From assembly GCF_004348325.1 (NCBI RefSeq), contig NZ_SMKF01000045.1, positions 1 to 35,162 on the forward strand: DNA of 35,162 bases, in the 5' to 3' direction. Positions 23,077 to 30,680 of this stretch are shown here, piece after piece. Under the pieces are notes generated by a model. It was not told the DNA's origin and searched no databases. It saw only the letters and a program-made list of their open reading frames with translations. Within the stretch, counting starts at the first letter, position 1, and the number at the start of each line of letters is the position of its first letter. The position numbers and the translations under genes were made by a program. Source of the stretch: Micromonospora sp. KC213. GTDB taxonomy: Bacteria > Actinomycetota > Actinomycetes > Mycobacteriales > Micromonosporaceae.

Positions 23077-24150
23077 ATGACCGACATCAGCGCGCAGGCG
23101 GACCTGGCCCACCCGGCCGAGCGGGTCTGGCGTGCGCTGACCCGGCCGGACCTGCTCGTCCGCTGGTTCACCGAGGTCTCTGCGGACACCGGGACGCCGG
23201 ACCGGCTGCTGCTGCACACCGCCGGTCTGCCGGGTTTCGACGTCGCCGTCGACGTGGAGGTGGTCGAGCACCGCGAGCCGGAGGCGCTCGTGCTGCGCTG
23301 TGACGAGGCCGGCCGGCTCAGCCGGCTGACCTGCACCCTGACCAGCACCGTCGAGGGCTGCCGGCTGTCGGTCACCGAGTCCCTTGAGCACGGCCGGTGG
23401 TCCACCGCCCAGCGGGCCGACCGGGAGCGCTACTACCAGCACGCGGTCTCGGGGCGGCTGCCCGCCATCCTCGACTGGTTGGCCTTCCGGGAGGTCGACC
23501 TGCGCCGCGCCGAGGGCCCGGCCACCGTGGAACTGCCGGTGATCCCGCTGTTCGACCAGCCCGCGCGGGATCGCCGCCGGCTGGTCTGGGTCGCCGTCCT
23601 GGTCGGGCTCGTGCTCGTCGCCGGGGCGGGGGTGTGGGCGGCGCTGCCGGCACCGCCGCGGCCCGTCGGCGCACCCGGCCCGGTGACTCCGCTCCCGTCC
23701 TCGGCGGCCGTGTCGAGCCCGCCAGCCCGACCCACCGCCTCCGCCGTCCGGTCCAGCCCTGCGACCATCCCGCCGCGCCCTGCCACGAGCCGGAACACGT
23801 CGCTGTCACCGAGGCCGTCCGGGTCGACGTCGCCGGCTCCGGCCCTGGCCGCCCGGTACGCGACCGTGACCACCCGGATCCTCGGTTACACCGCCGAGGT
23901 CGTTATCGACAACCCGGGCGCCGCCGGTGTGGACGACTGGCGGCTGGTCGTCACGCTCGGCGCGAACGCGACGGTCGGCGGTGCCACCGGGGCGCAGTGG
24001 CGGCAGGAGGGCCAGGTGGTCAGCTTCACCGGGCCGGCCGTGCCGGCCGGCGCATCCCACACGGTGCGCTTCGACGTCCGCGACCCTGACCTGCTGGTCA
24101 AGGCGCCCCGGGGCTGTGCCGTGGACGACGCGCCCTGCGCCGGGCTGTGA
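23077..24150 (+). CDS. AHSA1/SRPBCC domain fused through a TM helix to a CBM2-like domain
   Basis: A 357-residue protein of unusual build. Residues 1-145 form an AHSA1-type SRPBCC domain (ADLAHPAERVWRALTRPDLLVRW, VTESLEHG, WLAF), normally a cytosolic ligand-binding or Hsp90-cochaperone fold. A single membrane helix follows (169-190, WVAVLVGLVLVAGAGVWAAL), then a Pro/Ser/Thr-rich linker (191-260) and an outside CBM2-like beta domain (261-357; DDWRLVV, WRQEGQVVSF, PAGASHTVRFDV, and a C347-C354 pair in CAVDDAPC). The last motif matches the CBM2 domain of the secreted protein at 6695. It could couple a wall or polysaccharide cue outside to ligand binding inside. Leaderless promoter. Confidence 0.85.
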   Translation: MTDISAQADLAHPAERVWRALTRPDLLVRWFTEVSADTGTPDRLLLHTAGLPGFDVAVDVEVVEHREPEALVLRCDEAGRLSRLTCTLTSTVEGCRLSVTESLEHGRWSTAQRADRERYYQHAVSGRLPAILDWLAFREVDLRRAEGPATVELPVIPLFDQPARDRRRLVWVAVLVGLVLVAGAGVWAALPAPPRPVGAPGPVTPLPSSAAVSSPPARPTASAVRSSPATIPPRPATSRNTSLSPRPSGSTSPAPALAARYATVTTRILGYTAEVVIDNPGAAGVDDWRLVVTLGANATVGGATGAQWRQEGQVVSFTGPAVPAGASHTVRFDVRDPDLLVKAPRGCAVDDAPCAGL

Positions 24151-24264
24151 TCCGGCACCGGGGCGGGACGGAGGCGACGAGGCCGCACCGGTGGGTGGGC
24201 GCAGCAGTGATCCGCTGGGCTGTTGACTACGTACACCCGGGCGGGGGACGCGAAAGGGGAGCGT

Positions 24265-25203
24265 ATGGCAGGGTCGGAACCGGGCTGGAGCGACCGTGCG
24301 GGGGTCGCGGACACCGCGGGCCAGCAGCGGCAGCCGGAGATCGAGGTGACCGGAGAACCGCCCGCGGCGGGCCTGGTCGGCGATGCGCCGGCCGACCGCC
24401 CGTCCTGGCCGCGCAGCACCCGACTGCTGGTCGCCGCCGCGGTCGTGGTTCTGGCGCTGGGTGGGCTCGCCGTCCGGGCCACCCTGGCCAACACCGACCG
24501 TCTCGGTATCGCGTTCTCCGAGGGCGGCGCGGTGGCCCCGGCCGTGGTGCCAGACGAGCCGGGCGGTTCGGGGGCGGCCCAGTCGGCGGCGTCCGGGCAA
24601 CTGCTGACCGCGCCGGTGGACGGCCGTCGACGGGCGACGTTCGAACTGGTCGACGGGCTGAGCGTGGTCCGGTTGGGCGCCGAGGATCTCGGCGGGGACC
24701 TCTACCGGGTCAGCACCCCGTCCCAGTCGACTGTCCGGGCCCGCCCGGAGGTGGTCGACGACCGGGTGCGGCTGCGCGTGGCCAAGACCGGGCGCAAGGG
24801 TGAGGGCAGCGTGGACGTGGTGCTCAACTCGCGGCTGGTCTGGGACCTGCGCCTGTTCGGCGGGGTCAGCCAGCATCTGCTCGACCTGAGTGCCACCCGG
24901 CTCGGCGGTGTGGAGGTGGTCGGTGGGGCGGCCCGGATCGACCTGCGGTTGCCGCCGGTGCGGGGGTCCCTGACGATCCGGATGAGCGGCGGGGTCAACC
25001 AGTTCACCGTCCAGGCCCCCGACCGGCCCCCGGTTCGGGTCCGGGCCGGCAGCGGTGCCGGGACCGTGACGGTGTACGAGGACCGGCGCGACGGCGTGGC
25101 CACTGGCAAGATCATCAGCTCGCCGAACTGGGACCGGGCCACCGACCGGGTCTACCTTGACCTCGTCGCGGGGGCGAACACCGTCACGGTCACCGAGGGC
25201 TGA
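24265..25203 (+). CDS. Membrane-anchored protein with exported beta-rich domain
   Basis: A 312-residue protein from ATG 24265, set by AAAGGGGAG; a TTG at 24223 would only add an unsupported extension. A charged, disordered N-terminus (1-50) precedes one membrane helix (53-71, LLVAAAVVVLALGGLAVRA), a linker and an exported domain (about 110-312) built of repeating short strands (SVDVVLNSRLVWDLRLFGG, LGGVEVVGGAARIDLRLP, GSLTIRMSGGVNQFTV). The repeat periodicity resembles right-handed beta-helix or DUF2807-like folds. I do not recognise a precise family. It stands between the fusion gene and pirin on the same strand. Confidence 0.7.
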   Translation: MAGSEPGWSDRAGVADTAGQQRQPEIEVTGEPPAAGLVGDAPADRPSWPRSTRLLVAAAVVVLALGGLAVRATLANTDRLGIAFSEGGAVAPAVVPDEPGGSGAAQSAASGQLLTAPVDGRRRATFELVDGLSVVRLGAEDLGGDLYRVSTPSQSTVRARPEVVDDRVRLRVAKTGRKGEGSVDVVLNSRLVWDLRLFGGVSQHLLDLSATRLGGVEVVGGAARIDLRLPPVRGSLTIRMSGGVNQFTVQAPDRPPVRVRAGSGAGTVTVYEDRRDGVATGKIISSPNWDRATDRVYLDLVAGANTVTVTEG

Positions 25204-25224
25204 GCCGACACACGGGGCAACGCA

Positions 25225-25230
25225 TAGAGT
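25225..25230 (+). promoter_or_regulatory. -10 box of the pirin gene, leaderless
   Basis: TAGAGT is followed by exactly 6 nt (CGGGCG) and ATG 25237, with no RBS. Confidence 0.6.
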
Positions 25231-25236
25231 CGGGCG

Positions 25237-26208
25237 ATGGAGCGTACCGAGTCGTTGCCCGCGCTGACCCGACCCGCCGGTGTGGCCCCGGTCGATCCGG
25301 GCAGCGTGCTGCTGCCCGGCCACGACGTGCCGCTCGGGCGGTACACCACCGTGCGCCGGCTGTTGCCGCAGCGGCAGCGTCGGATGGTCGGGGCCTGGTG
25401 CTTCGTCGACCATTTCGGTCCGGACGACGTCGCCGAGCGGCCGGGCATGGAGGTGCCGCCACACCCACACACCGGCCTGCAGACCGTCACCTGGCTGCTC
25501 GACGGCGAGATCGTGCACCGCGACAGCCTCGGCAACGTGCAGCCGATCCGCCCCGGCCAGCTCAACGTGATGACCTCCGGGCACGGCATCGCGCACTCCG
25601 AACGGTCACCCGCGAGCCACCCGCCGGTGATGCACGGTGTGCAGCTCTGGGTGGCCCTGCCCGACCCGGCACGGGCGGGTGTCGCCGACTTCGCCCACCA
25701 CGCCGAGCTGCCCCGGTGGCGCGACGGGGCACTGGATCTCACTCTGCTCGTCGGTGAGCTGGCCGGCGAGGTGTCCCCGGCGCTGGTGCACACCCCACTG
25801 CTCGGCGCGCAACTGACGGCCCGTGGAGCCGCACGGGCCACGCTGCCGCTGCGGCCCGACTTCGAGTACGGCCTGCTGGCCCTGGCGGGCGCGGCCGAGA
25901 TCGACGGGTTGGCCCTCACCCCCGGCGCGCTGCTCTACCTCGGTGCCGGTCGGGACCGGCTGGAGTTGGCCGCCGACCCGGGCAGCCGGCTGATGCTGCT
26001 CGGCGGCGAGCCGTTCGACGAGCCGCTGGTCATGTGGTGGAACTTCGTGGGTCGCTCGCACGAGGAGGTGGCCGCCGCGCGGGCGGACTGGATGGCCGGC
26101 CGCCGGTTCGGGACGGTGGCCGACGACCCGGCCCCGCCGCTGGCCGCGCCGGCGATGCCGACGACCCGGCTCGTGGCCCGGGACCGCCGGGGTGGGCGGC
26201 ACGGCTGA
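25237..26208 (+). CDS. Pirin family protein
   Basis: A 323-residue bicupin. The N-terminal cupin keeps the pirin metal site: H76 and H78 (PPHPHTG), H120 and E122 (SGHGIAHSE). The pattern HRDSLGN between them and GVQLWVALP after it are typical of pirins. The C-terminal cupin (about 170-290; ALAGAAEIDG, LYLGAG, LLGGEPFDEP) lacks a metal site as usual. Pirins bind iron or nickel and have been described as quercetinases or redox-sensing co-regulators. The specific role here is open. Confidence 0.9.
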   Translation: MERTESLPALTRPAGVAPVDPGSVLLPGHDVPLGRYTTVRRLLPQRQRRMVGAWCFVDHFGPDDVAERPGMEVPPHPHTGLQTVTWLLDGEIVHRDSLGNVQPIRPGQLNVMTSGHGIAHSERSPASHPPVMHGVQLWVALPDPARAGVADFAHHAELPRWRDGALDLTLLVGELAGEVSPALVHTPLLGAQLTARGAARATLPLRPDFEYGLLALAGAAEIDGLALTPGALLYLGAGRDRLELAADPGSRLMLLGGEPFDEPLVMWWNFVGRSHEEVAAARADWMAGRRFGTVADDPAPPLAAPAMPTTRLVARDRRGGRHG

Positions 26209-26248
26209 TCGGCATGCGTGCGCGCCGCCGGGGCGGGTAGTCGCCGTC

Positions 26249-26908
26249 ATGACCAGTGCGACCTCCCGTACCGAGGATCGGAAACGCCTGGTACGCCGGC
26301 TGGCCGGCGACCGGGGGTTCGCCGAACAGTACGGCTTCCGGGTGACCAACAATCCGTCGAACCTGTTCCAGCTGCTCTGCCTGGCGGTGCTGCTGGCTCG
26401 CCGGGGCGACTTCCGGCGGGCCCTGGACGCCGCCCACGCCCTGCCGGACAGCGGGTGGGACAGCGCCGCGCGGCTGGCCCGCTCGCGGCACGTCGACCGG
26501 GTGCGGGTGCTGCGCGAGGCGGGGCAGCGCGGAGACGTGGCGGCGCTGGCCGACGTGCTCGGCGACCTGGCCCGCACCGTGGTCGACCGGTACCGGGGCG
26601 ACCTGCGCCGGTTACGTGCCCACGCCGGTCACGACCCGGCGCGGGAGCGGGAGCTGCTCACCGCGCTGCCCGGAGTGGACGATCAGGTGGCCGACCTGTT
26701 CCTGCGGGAGACGCAGGCGCTGTGGCGGGAGGTGGCCCCGGTGGCGGACCGGCGGGCCCTGGTCGCGGCCCGCCGCCTGGGACTGGGTCGGTCCGCCGAC
26801 GACCTGGCCGAGCTGGCCGGCAGCGGCGAGTCGGAACGGCTGGCCTGGCTGGTCGGCGCGCTCGCCCGGGTCGACCTGGAGCAGCGCTACGCGGAGATCT
26901 CCGCCTGA
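26249..26908 (+). CDS. HhH-GPD-like (endonuclease III-type) protein
   Basis: A 219-residue helical protein. NPSNLFQLLCLAVLLARRGD resembles the N-terminal helices of the endonuclease III fold (D/N-P-F-ELL-a-vLsa), and LLTALPGVDDQVADLFL resembles the helix-hairpin-helix LPGVGxKtA. The catalytic Lys after the hairpin and the Asp are not clear, and the 4Fe-4S cysteines are absent. Such endonuclease-like proteins are common and unstudied in actinobacteria. DNA binding is plausible; glycosylase activity is doubtful. The C-terminal 70 residues form additional helices. No RBS is seen before ATG 26249. Confidence 0.65.
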   Translation: MTSATSRTEDRKRLVRRLAGDRGFAEQYGFRVTNNPSNLFQLLCLAVLLARRGDFRRALDAAHALPDSGWDSAARLARSRHVDRVRVLREAGQRGDVAALADVLGDLARTVVDRYRGDLRRLRAHAGHDPARERELLTALPGVDDQVADLFLRETQALWREVAPVADRRALVAARRLGLGRSADDLAELAGSGESERLAWLVGALARVDLEQRYAEISA

Positions 26909-26961
26909 GGCACATCCCACACTTTTGGCGAAAATCAGCCGTACGGATGATGGCTTGTCGT

Positions 26962-27090
26962 ATGGTGTTCATGGCAGAGATGCCCGCCCGGTTCGGGCGA
27001 ACATCCCGGCAGCACGCGACCCGGTTCGGGCGCGGAGCGGCGGGACAGGCACGGTGACGCCCCAGGTCGCGGTTCGCGACCCGGGGCGTC
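26962..27090 (+). ncRNA. Candidate small RNA or 31-codon sORF with GTT-loop hairpins
   Basis: The 213-nt gap after the HhH gene contains three hairpins with GTT loops: CGCCCG-GTT-CGGGCG (26985-26999), CCCG-GTT-CGGG (27020-27030), and a terminator-like one at 27056-27090. The first two share the direct repeat CCCGGTTCGGGCG. In one frame ATG 26962 to TGA 27055-27057 gives a 31-residue peptide with ARFGR and TRFGRG repeats. The AT-richer segment before it (26918-26970) may be the promoter. Whether it is RNA, peptide or a plain intergenic repeat is not decided. Confidence 0.35.
27056..27090. terminator. Strong hairpin terminator
   Basis: GACGCCCC-A-GGTCGCG pairs with CGCGACC-C-GGGGCGTC around a GTT loop: 15 bp with a single A-C mismatch. 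It lies between the plus-strand candidate sRNA and the convergent DUF2795 gene and can serve both. Confidence 0.75.
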
Positions 27091-27121
27091 CGCCTGTTCG
27101 CCGGCCCCGCCGGTCACCGGC

Positions 27122-27391
27122 TCAGATGCCACGCAGATGCTGGGACACCCGCTGGTGCCGGTCCCGTGCCTGAGCCGCCCGCTGGGCCGCGTCGATTTCA
27201 GGCGCGGCCTCGATTCCGGCCGACCGGGCCACCTCGTTGCCGTTGGCGTAGTCCACCGGGGGCAGCGCCCGCAACGCCTTGAGCACATCCGTGGGTGCGC
27301 CCGCCCGCTCGGCCTCGCGCACCACGTCGTCCTTTCCCGCGGGGTAGTCAAGACTGGACAGGTAGTGCAGGACGTCGCTGTAACTCGCCAT
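27122..27391 (-). CDS. DUF2795 domain protein
   Basis: An 89-residue protein. The conserved core DVLHYLSSLDYPAGKDDVVR, then AERAGAPTDVLKALRALP and YANGNEVARSAG is the DUF2795 pattern, found in many actinobacterial small proteins of unknown function. The RBS GAGGGAG precedes ATG 27391. The C-terminus is Ala/Arg/Gln-rich and helical. It is divergent from the DUF2267 gene at 27564, across 172 nt. Confidence 0.88.
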   Translation of the reverse strand: MASYSDVLHYLSSLDYPAGKDDVVREAERAGAPTDVLKALRALPPVDYANGNEVARSAGIEAAPEIDAAQRAAQARDRHQRVSQHLRGI

Positions 27392-27563
27392 GGCGTGAGC
27401 TCCCTCGCCGCCTCGATTCCGGTCACGACCGGCGGCGGTTACCCACCCGGACGGACCTCACGCCGCCCGCGTCGGAAAACCCACGCACTCCTGCCGCCCG
27501 GACCACCGTTTCCCGACCGGCCCGACGGGTACGCGAGGCCGCACGACGCCGAAGGGAGCGCCG

Positions 27564-27977
27564 ATGAACTACGACACCTTCGTCGACCAGGTGGCCCGGC
27601 GGACGCGGACCGACTCGCCACAGGCGGTGACGCTGACCCGGGCCACGCTGGAGACCCTCGCCGAGCGACTGACCGGCGGGGAGGTGCTCGACCTCGCGGT
27701 GCAGCTTCCCGCACCGTTGCAGGTGGTCCTGCGGCCCAGCCCGAGCACCGAAGCGGCGGACCGGTTCGGCGCCGCCGAATTCGTGGCCCGGGTCGGGCGG
27801 CGGGCCGGCGTCGACGAGACGACGGCCCGGGACGCCGTGCGAGCGGTCTTCACCACGCTGCGTGAGGCGATCAGCGGCGGCGAGTTCGACGACCTGATGA
27901 CGCAGTTGCCCCGCGACTACCGGAACATGGTGGAGCCGGCGCTGGCTCCCGGCGCCACCCTGCTGCGCCCGGCCTGA
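27564..27977 (+). CDS. DUF2267 domain protein (second of three)
   Basis: A 137-residue protein; AAGGGAG precedes ATG 27564. It has the same two-half arrangement as the protein at 16813: FVDQVARRTRTDSPQAVTLT, ERLTGGEVLDLAVQLP, then EFVARVGRRAGVDETTARDA, VFTTLREAISGGEFDDLMTQ. Similarity to the 16813 copy is obvious by eye, especially in the second half. Family function is unknown. It stands just upstream of the manganese riboswitch-terC unit, separated by that unit's own promoter. Confidence 0.9.
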   Translation: MNYDTFVDQVARRTRTDSPQAVTLTRATLETLAERLTGGEVLDLAVQLPAPLQVVLRPSPSTEAADRFGAAEFVARVGRRAGVDETTARDAVRAVFTTLREAISGGEFDDLMTQLPRDYRNMVEPALAPGATLLRPA

Positions 27978-28036
27978 GCCGCCCGGTGAACCGCCACCCG
28001 GTGGTTGGCCAGGGCCGCCAGCTCTGTGGGTCGGCT

Positions 28037-28065
28037 TTGCGGGCGGTCGCGGCCTGCCCTAATCT
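28037..28065 (+). promoter_or_regulatory. Promoter of the riboswitch-terC transcript
   Basis: TTGCGG (-35, 28037-28042) and TAATCT (-10, 28060-28065) are separated by 17 nt, a housekeeping sigma spacing. Transcription would start near 28072, just at the riboswitch 5' end. Confidence 0.6.
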
Positions 28066-28073
28066 AAAGCGCA

Positions 28074-28172
28074 CGAGGGGAGTACTTCCCACGAACCATT
28101 CCGGTCAGTACGGCGTGCTCCGGGCATGCCTCGGGTGGTTGCCCACCGAAACAGTGGGTGAAGGAGACCTCG
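28074..28172 (+). ncRNA. yybP-ykoY manganese riboswitch
   Basis: The aptamer begins with the hallmark GGGGAGTA (28077-28084) and ends with GGAGACCTCG (28163-28172). P1 pairs CGAGG (28074-28078) with CCTCG (28168-28172). The interior holds hairpins such as CCGTACTGACCGG-type pairing and CCCACC/GTGGG near 28142-28158. The class senses Mn2+ and controls TerC/Alx exporters. The 3' strand of P1 can alternatively pair with the ribosome-binding region (see the hairpin at 28168-28193), which gives a translational switch. Classified from memory of the consensus, not a covariance search. Confidence 0.85.
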
Positions 28173-28193
28173 AACATGGCACGGTGTTCGAGG
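28168..28193 (+). promoter_or_regulatory. Expression-platform hairpin that masks the terC RBS
   Basis: CCTCGAACA pairs perfectly (9 bp) with TGTTCGAGG, loop TGGCACGG. The 3' arm overlaps the start of the Shine-Dalgarno AGGAGG (28191-28196). The 5' arm includes the CCTCG that the aptamer needs for P1. The two folds exclude each other: ligand-stabilised P1 frees the RBS (ON), the free RNA hides it (OFF). Confidence 0.75.
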
Positions 28194-28200
28194 AGGCTCC

Positions 28201-29217
28201 ATGACGGATTCGTCATATCTGGCTGCCGATCTCCAGTCGGTCGGCACGCCCACGCTCTGGGCGGTGACCATCGTCGGTGTGCTGGCCCTGCTGGTGCTCG
28301 ACTTCCTGGTGACCCGCCGCCCGCACGAGGTGTCCATCCGGGAGGCGCTCGGCTGGTCGGCGTTCTACATCGCGCTGCCGCTGGCCTTCGGTGGCTGGCT
28401 CTGGGCACGCCACGGCTCAAAGCAGGGCGTCGAGTACCTCACCGGTTACCTGGTCGAGAAGTCGTTGTCGGTCGACAACCTCTTCGTCTTCATGCTGCTG
28501 CTGGCGGCGTTCGCGGTCCCCACGGTGCTGGCCCAGCGGGTGCTGCTCTACGGCATCGCCGGCGCGCTGGTGCTCCGCGCGGTCTTCATCGCCCTCGGTG
28601 CCGCCGCGTTGCAGACCCTCGACTTCGCGTTCCTGCTGTTCGCCCTCATCCTGCTCGCCACCGCGGTCAAGCTGCTGCGTGACGCCGTCTCCGGGCACGA
28701 GCAGGAGGTCGACATCAACCGGATGCGGTCGGTGCGGCTGCTGCGCCGGTTCATGCCGGTGGTCGACGAGTACCACGGGCCGAAGATGGTCATCCGGCAC
28801 GACGGCCGGCGGGCGCTCACCCCGATGGCCCTCGTGGTGGTCGCCGTCCTCGCCACCGACGTGGTCTTCGCGGTCGATTCGGTGCCCGCCGTCTACGGCA
28901 TCACCGAGGACCCGTACCTCGTCTTCGCCACCAACGCCTTCGCGCTGCTCGGCCTGCGGGCCCTGTACTTCGTGCTGCACGCCGCACTGAGCCGCCTGGT
29001 GCATCTCAGCTACGGCCTGGCCATCATCCTGGCCTTCATCGGTGTCAAGCTCGGCCTGCACTGGGCCCACGGCATCTGGAAGGGCGTCCCGGAGATCCCG
29101 ACGCTGGCCTCCCTCGGCGTCATCATCGGTGTCCTGGTCGTCGTCACCCTCACCAGCCTGCGGGCCACCCGTCACGGCACGCCCGGCGACCGCGAGGTCG
29201 TCGTCGAGCGGCACTGA
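28201..29217 (+). CDS. TerC/Alx-family membrane transporter, probable Mn2+ exporter
   Basis: A 338-residue polytopic membrane protein with about nine membrane segments. Conserved acidic patches of the TerC family are present: LVLDFLVTRRP, EYLTGYLVEKSLSVDNLFVF and LATDVVFAVDSVPAVYGIT. Family members such as Alx and MntP-linked TerC proteins export manganese or load it onto secreted enzymes. The preceding yybP-ykoY riboswitch strongly supports a manganese role and expression when Mn2+ is high. ATG 28201 follows AGGAGG at 4 nt. A perfect 18-bp terminator follows. Confidence 0.93.
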   Translation: MTDSSYLAADLQSVGTPTLWAVTIVGVLALLVLDFLVTRRPHEVSIREALGWSAFYIALPLAFGGWLWARHGSKQGVEYLTGYLVEKSLSVDNLFVFMLLLAAFAVPTVLAQRVLLYGIAGALVLRAVFIALGAAALQTLDFAFLLFALILLATAVKLLRDAVSGHEQEVDINRMRSVRLLRRFMPVVDEYHGPKMVIRHDGRRALTPMALVVVAVLATDVVFAVDSVPAVYGITEDPYLVFATNAFALLGLRALYFVLHAALSRLVHLSYGLAIILAFIGVKLGLHWAHGIWKGVPEIPTLASLGVIIGVLVVVTLTSLRATRHGTPGDREVVVERH

Positions 29218-29222
29218 CGCCC

Positions 29223-29262
29223 AGCCCGTCGCCGGCGCCCCTGCGGGCGCCGGCGACGGGCT
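29223..29262 (+). terminator. Perfect 18-bp hairpin terminator of terC
   Basis: AGCCCGTCGCCGGCGCCC and its exact complement enclose a CTGC tetraloop, 5 nt past the terC stop codon. Confidence 0.85.
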
Positions 29263-29310
29263 ACCCGGGAAAGGCACATCGTCGCGTACCGCCGGTGGTA
29301 GGACTGACGG

Positions 29311-29910
29311 GTGGGAATCGTGTCACCAGGGTTTCAGGGCCGGCGCCGAACGGGCGGGCCCGCCCTGCCGCCCGGGCAGTACCTGACCGACGACTTCCCG
29401 GTGCTCTCGGCCGGGCCGACCCCGAAGGTGCCCCTGGACACCTGGGAGTTCGTGCTCAGCACCGAGGCCGGCGCGGAGTTCCGCTGGACCTGGCCGGAAC
29501 TGACCGGCCTGCCGCAGGAGACGCCGACGGTGGACATCCACTGCGTCACCCGCTGGTCCAAGCTCGGCACCCGCTGGCAGGGTGTGTCGCTGGACACCCT
29601 GCTCGACGGCGTCGACACCGCCGCCCGGTACGCGCTGGCGCACTCGTACGGTGGCTACACCACCAACCTGCCTCTGGACGACCTGCGGGGCGGCCGGGCC
29701 TGGGTGGTGCACACCTACGAGGATGGTCCGCTGCCGGCCGAGCACGGCGGCCCGGCCCGGCTGCTGGTGCCGCACCTGTACTTCTGGAAATCCGCGAAGT
29801 GGGTGCACGGCATCCGGCTGCTCGTCGACGACCAGCCCGGCTTCTGGGAGACCGCCGGCTACCACGACTACGGCGACCCGTGGCGCGAGCAGCGCTACCA
29901 GGGCGACTGA
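29311..29910 (+). CDS. Sulfite-oxidase-like molybdopterin-dependent oxidoreductase
   Basis: A 199-residue protein of the sulfite oxidase/YedY (MsrP) molybdopterin fold. C78 in VDIHCVTRWSK is the molybdenum ligand; the flanking HC-T-RWS, GVSLDTLL, GYTTNLPLDDL, PLPAEHGGPARLLVPHLYFW and KSAKWV are family motifs. No signal peptide is present, so unlike MsrP it should work in the cytoplasm. The next gene, a flavin reductase, starts 1 nt after the stop and probably supplies electrons. GTG 29311 has TAGGAC 6 nt upstream, an imperfect leaderless -10, and no RBS. Confidence 0.9.
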   Translation: MGIVSPGFQGRRRTGGPALPPGQYLTDDFPVLSAGPTPKVPLDTWEFVLSTEAGAEFRWTWPELTGLPQETPTVDIHCVTRWSKLGTRWQGVSLDTLLDGVDTAARYALAHSYGGYTTNLPLDDLRGGRAWVVHTYEDGPLPAEHGGPARLLVPHLYFWKSAKWVHGIRLLVDDQPGFWETAGYHDYGDPWREQRYQGD

Positions 29911-29911
29911 G

Positions 29912-30664
29912 ATGACCGCGACAACCACCGTCGCCGGTTTGGCGAGCTGGCGGGTGGCCAGACTGGTGCAGCGCCGGACGGAGACGCCGACCGCGCAGAC
30001 CCTGATCCTGCACGTGCCCGGTTGGCCAGGGCACCTGCCCGGCCAGCACGTCGACGTGCGGCTGACCGCCGAGGACGGCTACCAGGCGGCCCGGTCGTAC
30101 TCGCTGGCCGGCCCGGCCGACGGCGACCGGATCGCGTTGACCGTGCAGCGGGTGCCCGACGGCGAGGTGTCGTCGTACCTGATCGACGTGTACGCCGAGG
30201 GTTACCCGGTGGAGGTGCGTGGTCCGCTCGGCGGCTGGTTCGTCTGGCGGCCGACCGAGAGCGCGCCGGTGCTGCTGGTCGCCGGTGGTTCCGGGGTGGT
30301 GCCGCTGATGGCGATGATCCGTGCCCGGCGGGCCGCCGGCAGTCGGGTGCCGTTCCGGCTGATCTACTCGGTGCGTACCCCGGCCGACGTCTGCTACGCC
30401 GACGAACTGCGCCGCCGCGCCCGTGACGACCAGGGCCTCGACGTGGCGTACGTGTACACCCGCGAGGTGCCCGAGGGCTGGCGCGGCGAACCGCACCGGA
30501 TCGGCCTGGCCGACGTGAACACCCACGGCTGGCCGCCGGAGCTGGAGCCGCTCTGTTACGTCTGCGGTCCCACCGGCTTCGTGGAGACCGTGGCGGACCT
30601 GCTGGTGGGACTGGGGCATGCGAACCGGCGGATCCGCACCGAACGCTTCGGCCCCACCGGCTGA
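29912..30664 (+). CDS. FAD/NAD(P) ferredoxin-reductase-like oxidoreductase
   Basis: A 250-residue reductase of the ferredoxin-NADP reductase superfamily: FAD site ARSYSLAG, phosphate-binding GEVSSYL, NAD site VAGGSGVVPLMAM, and C-terminal CYVCGPTGFVETV. It has no 2Fe-2S domain. ATG 29912 lies 1 nt after the molybdopterin enzyme stop, so the two are tightly coupled and likely form an electron-transfer pair from NAD(P)H to the molybdenum enzyme. The DUF6510 gene follows after 16 nt. Confidence 0.9.
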   Translation: MTATTTVAGLASWRVARLVQRRTETPTAQTLILHVPGWPGHLPGQHVDVRLTAEDGYQAARSYSLAGPADGDRIALTVQRVPDGEVSSYLIDVYAEGYPVEVRGPLGGWFVWRPTESAPVLLVAGGSGVVPLMAMIRARRAAGSRVPFRLIYSVRTPADVCYADELRRRARDDQGLDVAYVYTREVPEGWRGEPHRIGLADVNTHGWPPELEPLCYVCGPTGFVETVADLLVGLGHANRRIRTERFGPTG

Positions 30665-30680
30665 GCGGCGAGGAGACCCA

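Noticed and set aside
26987..27032. CRISPR-like repeats or 6C RNA
   Set aside because: Only two short repeats at a 33-nt spacing, no array; hairpin loops are GTT, not C-rich as in 6C RNA.
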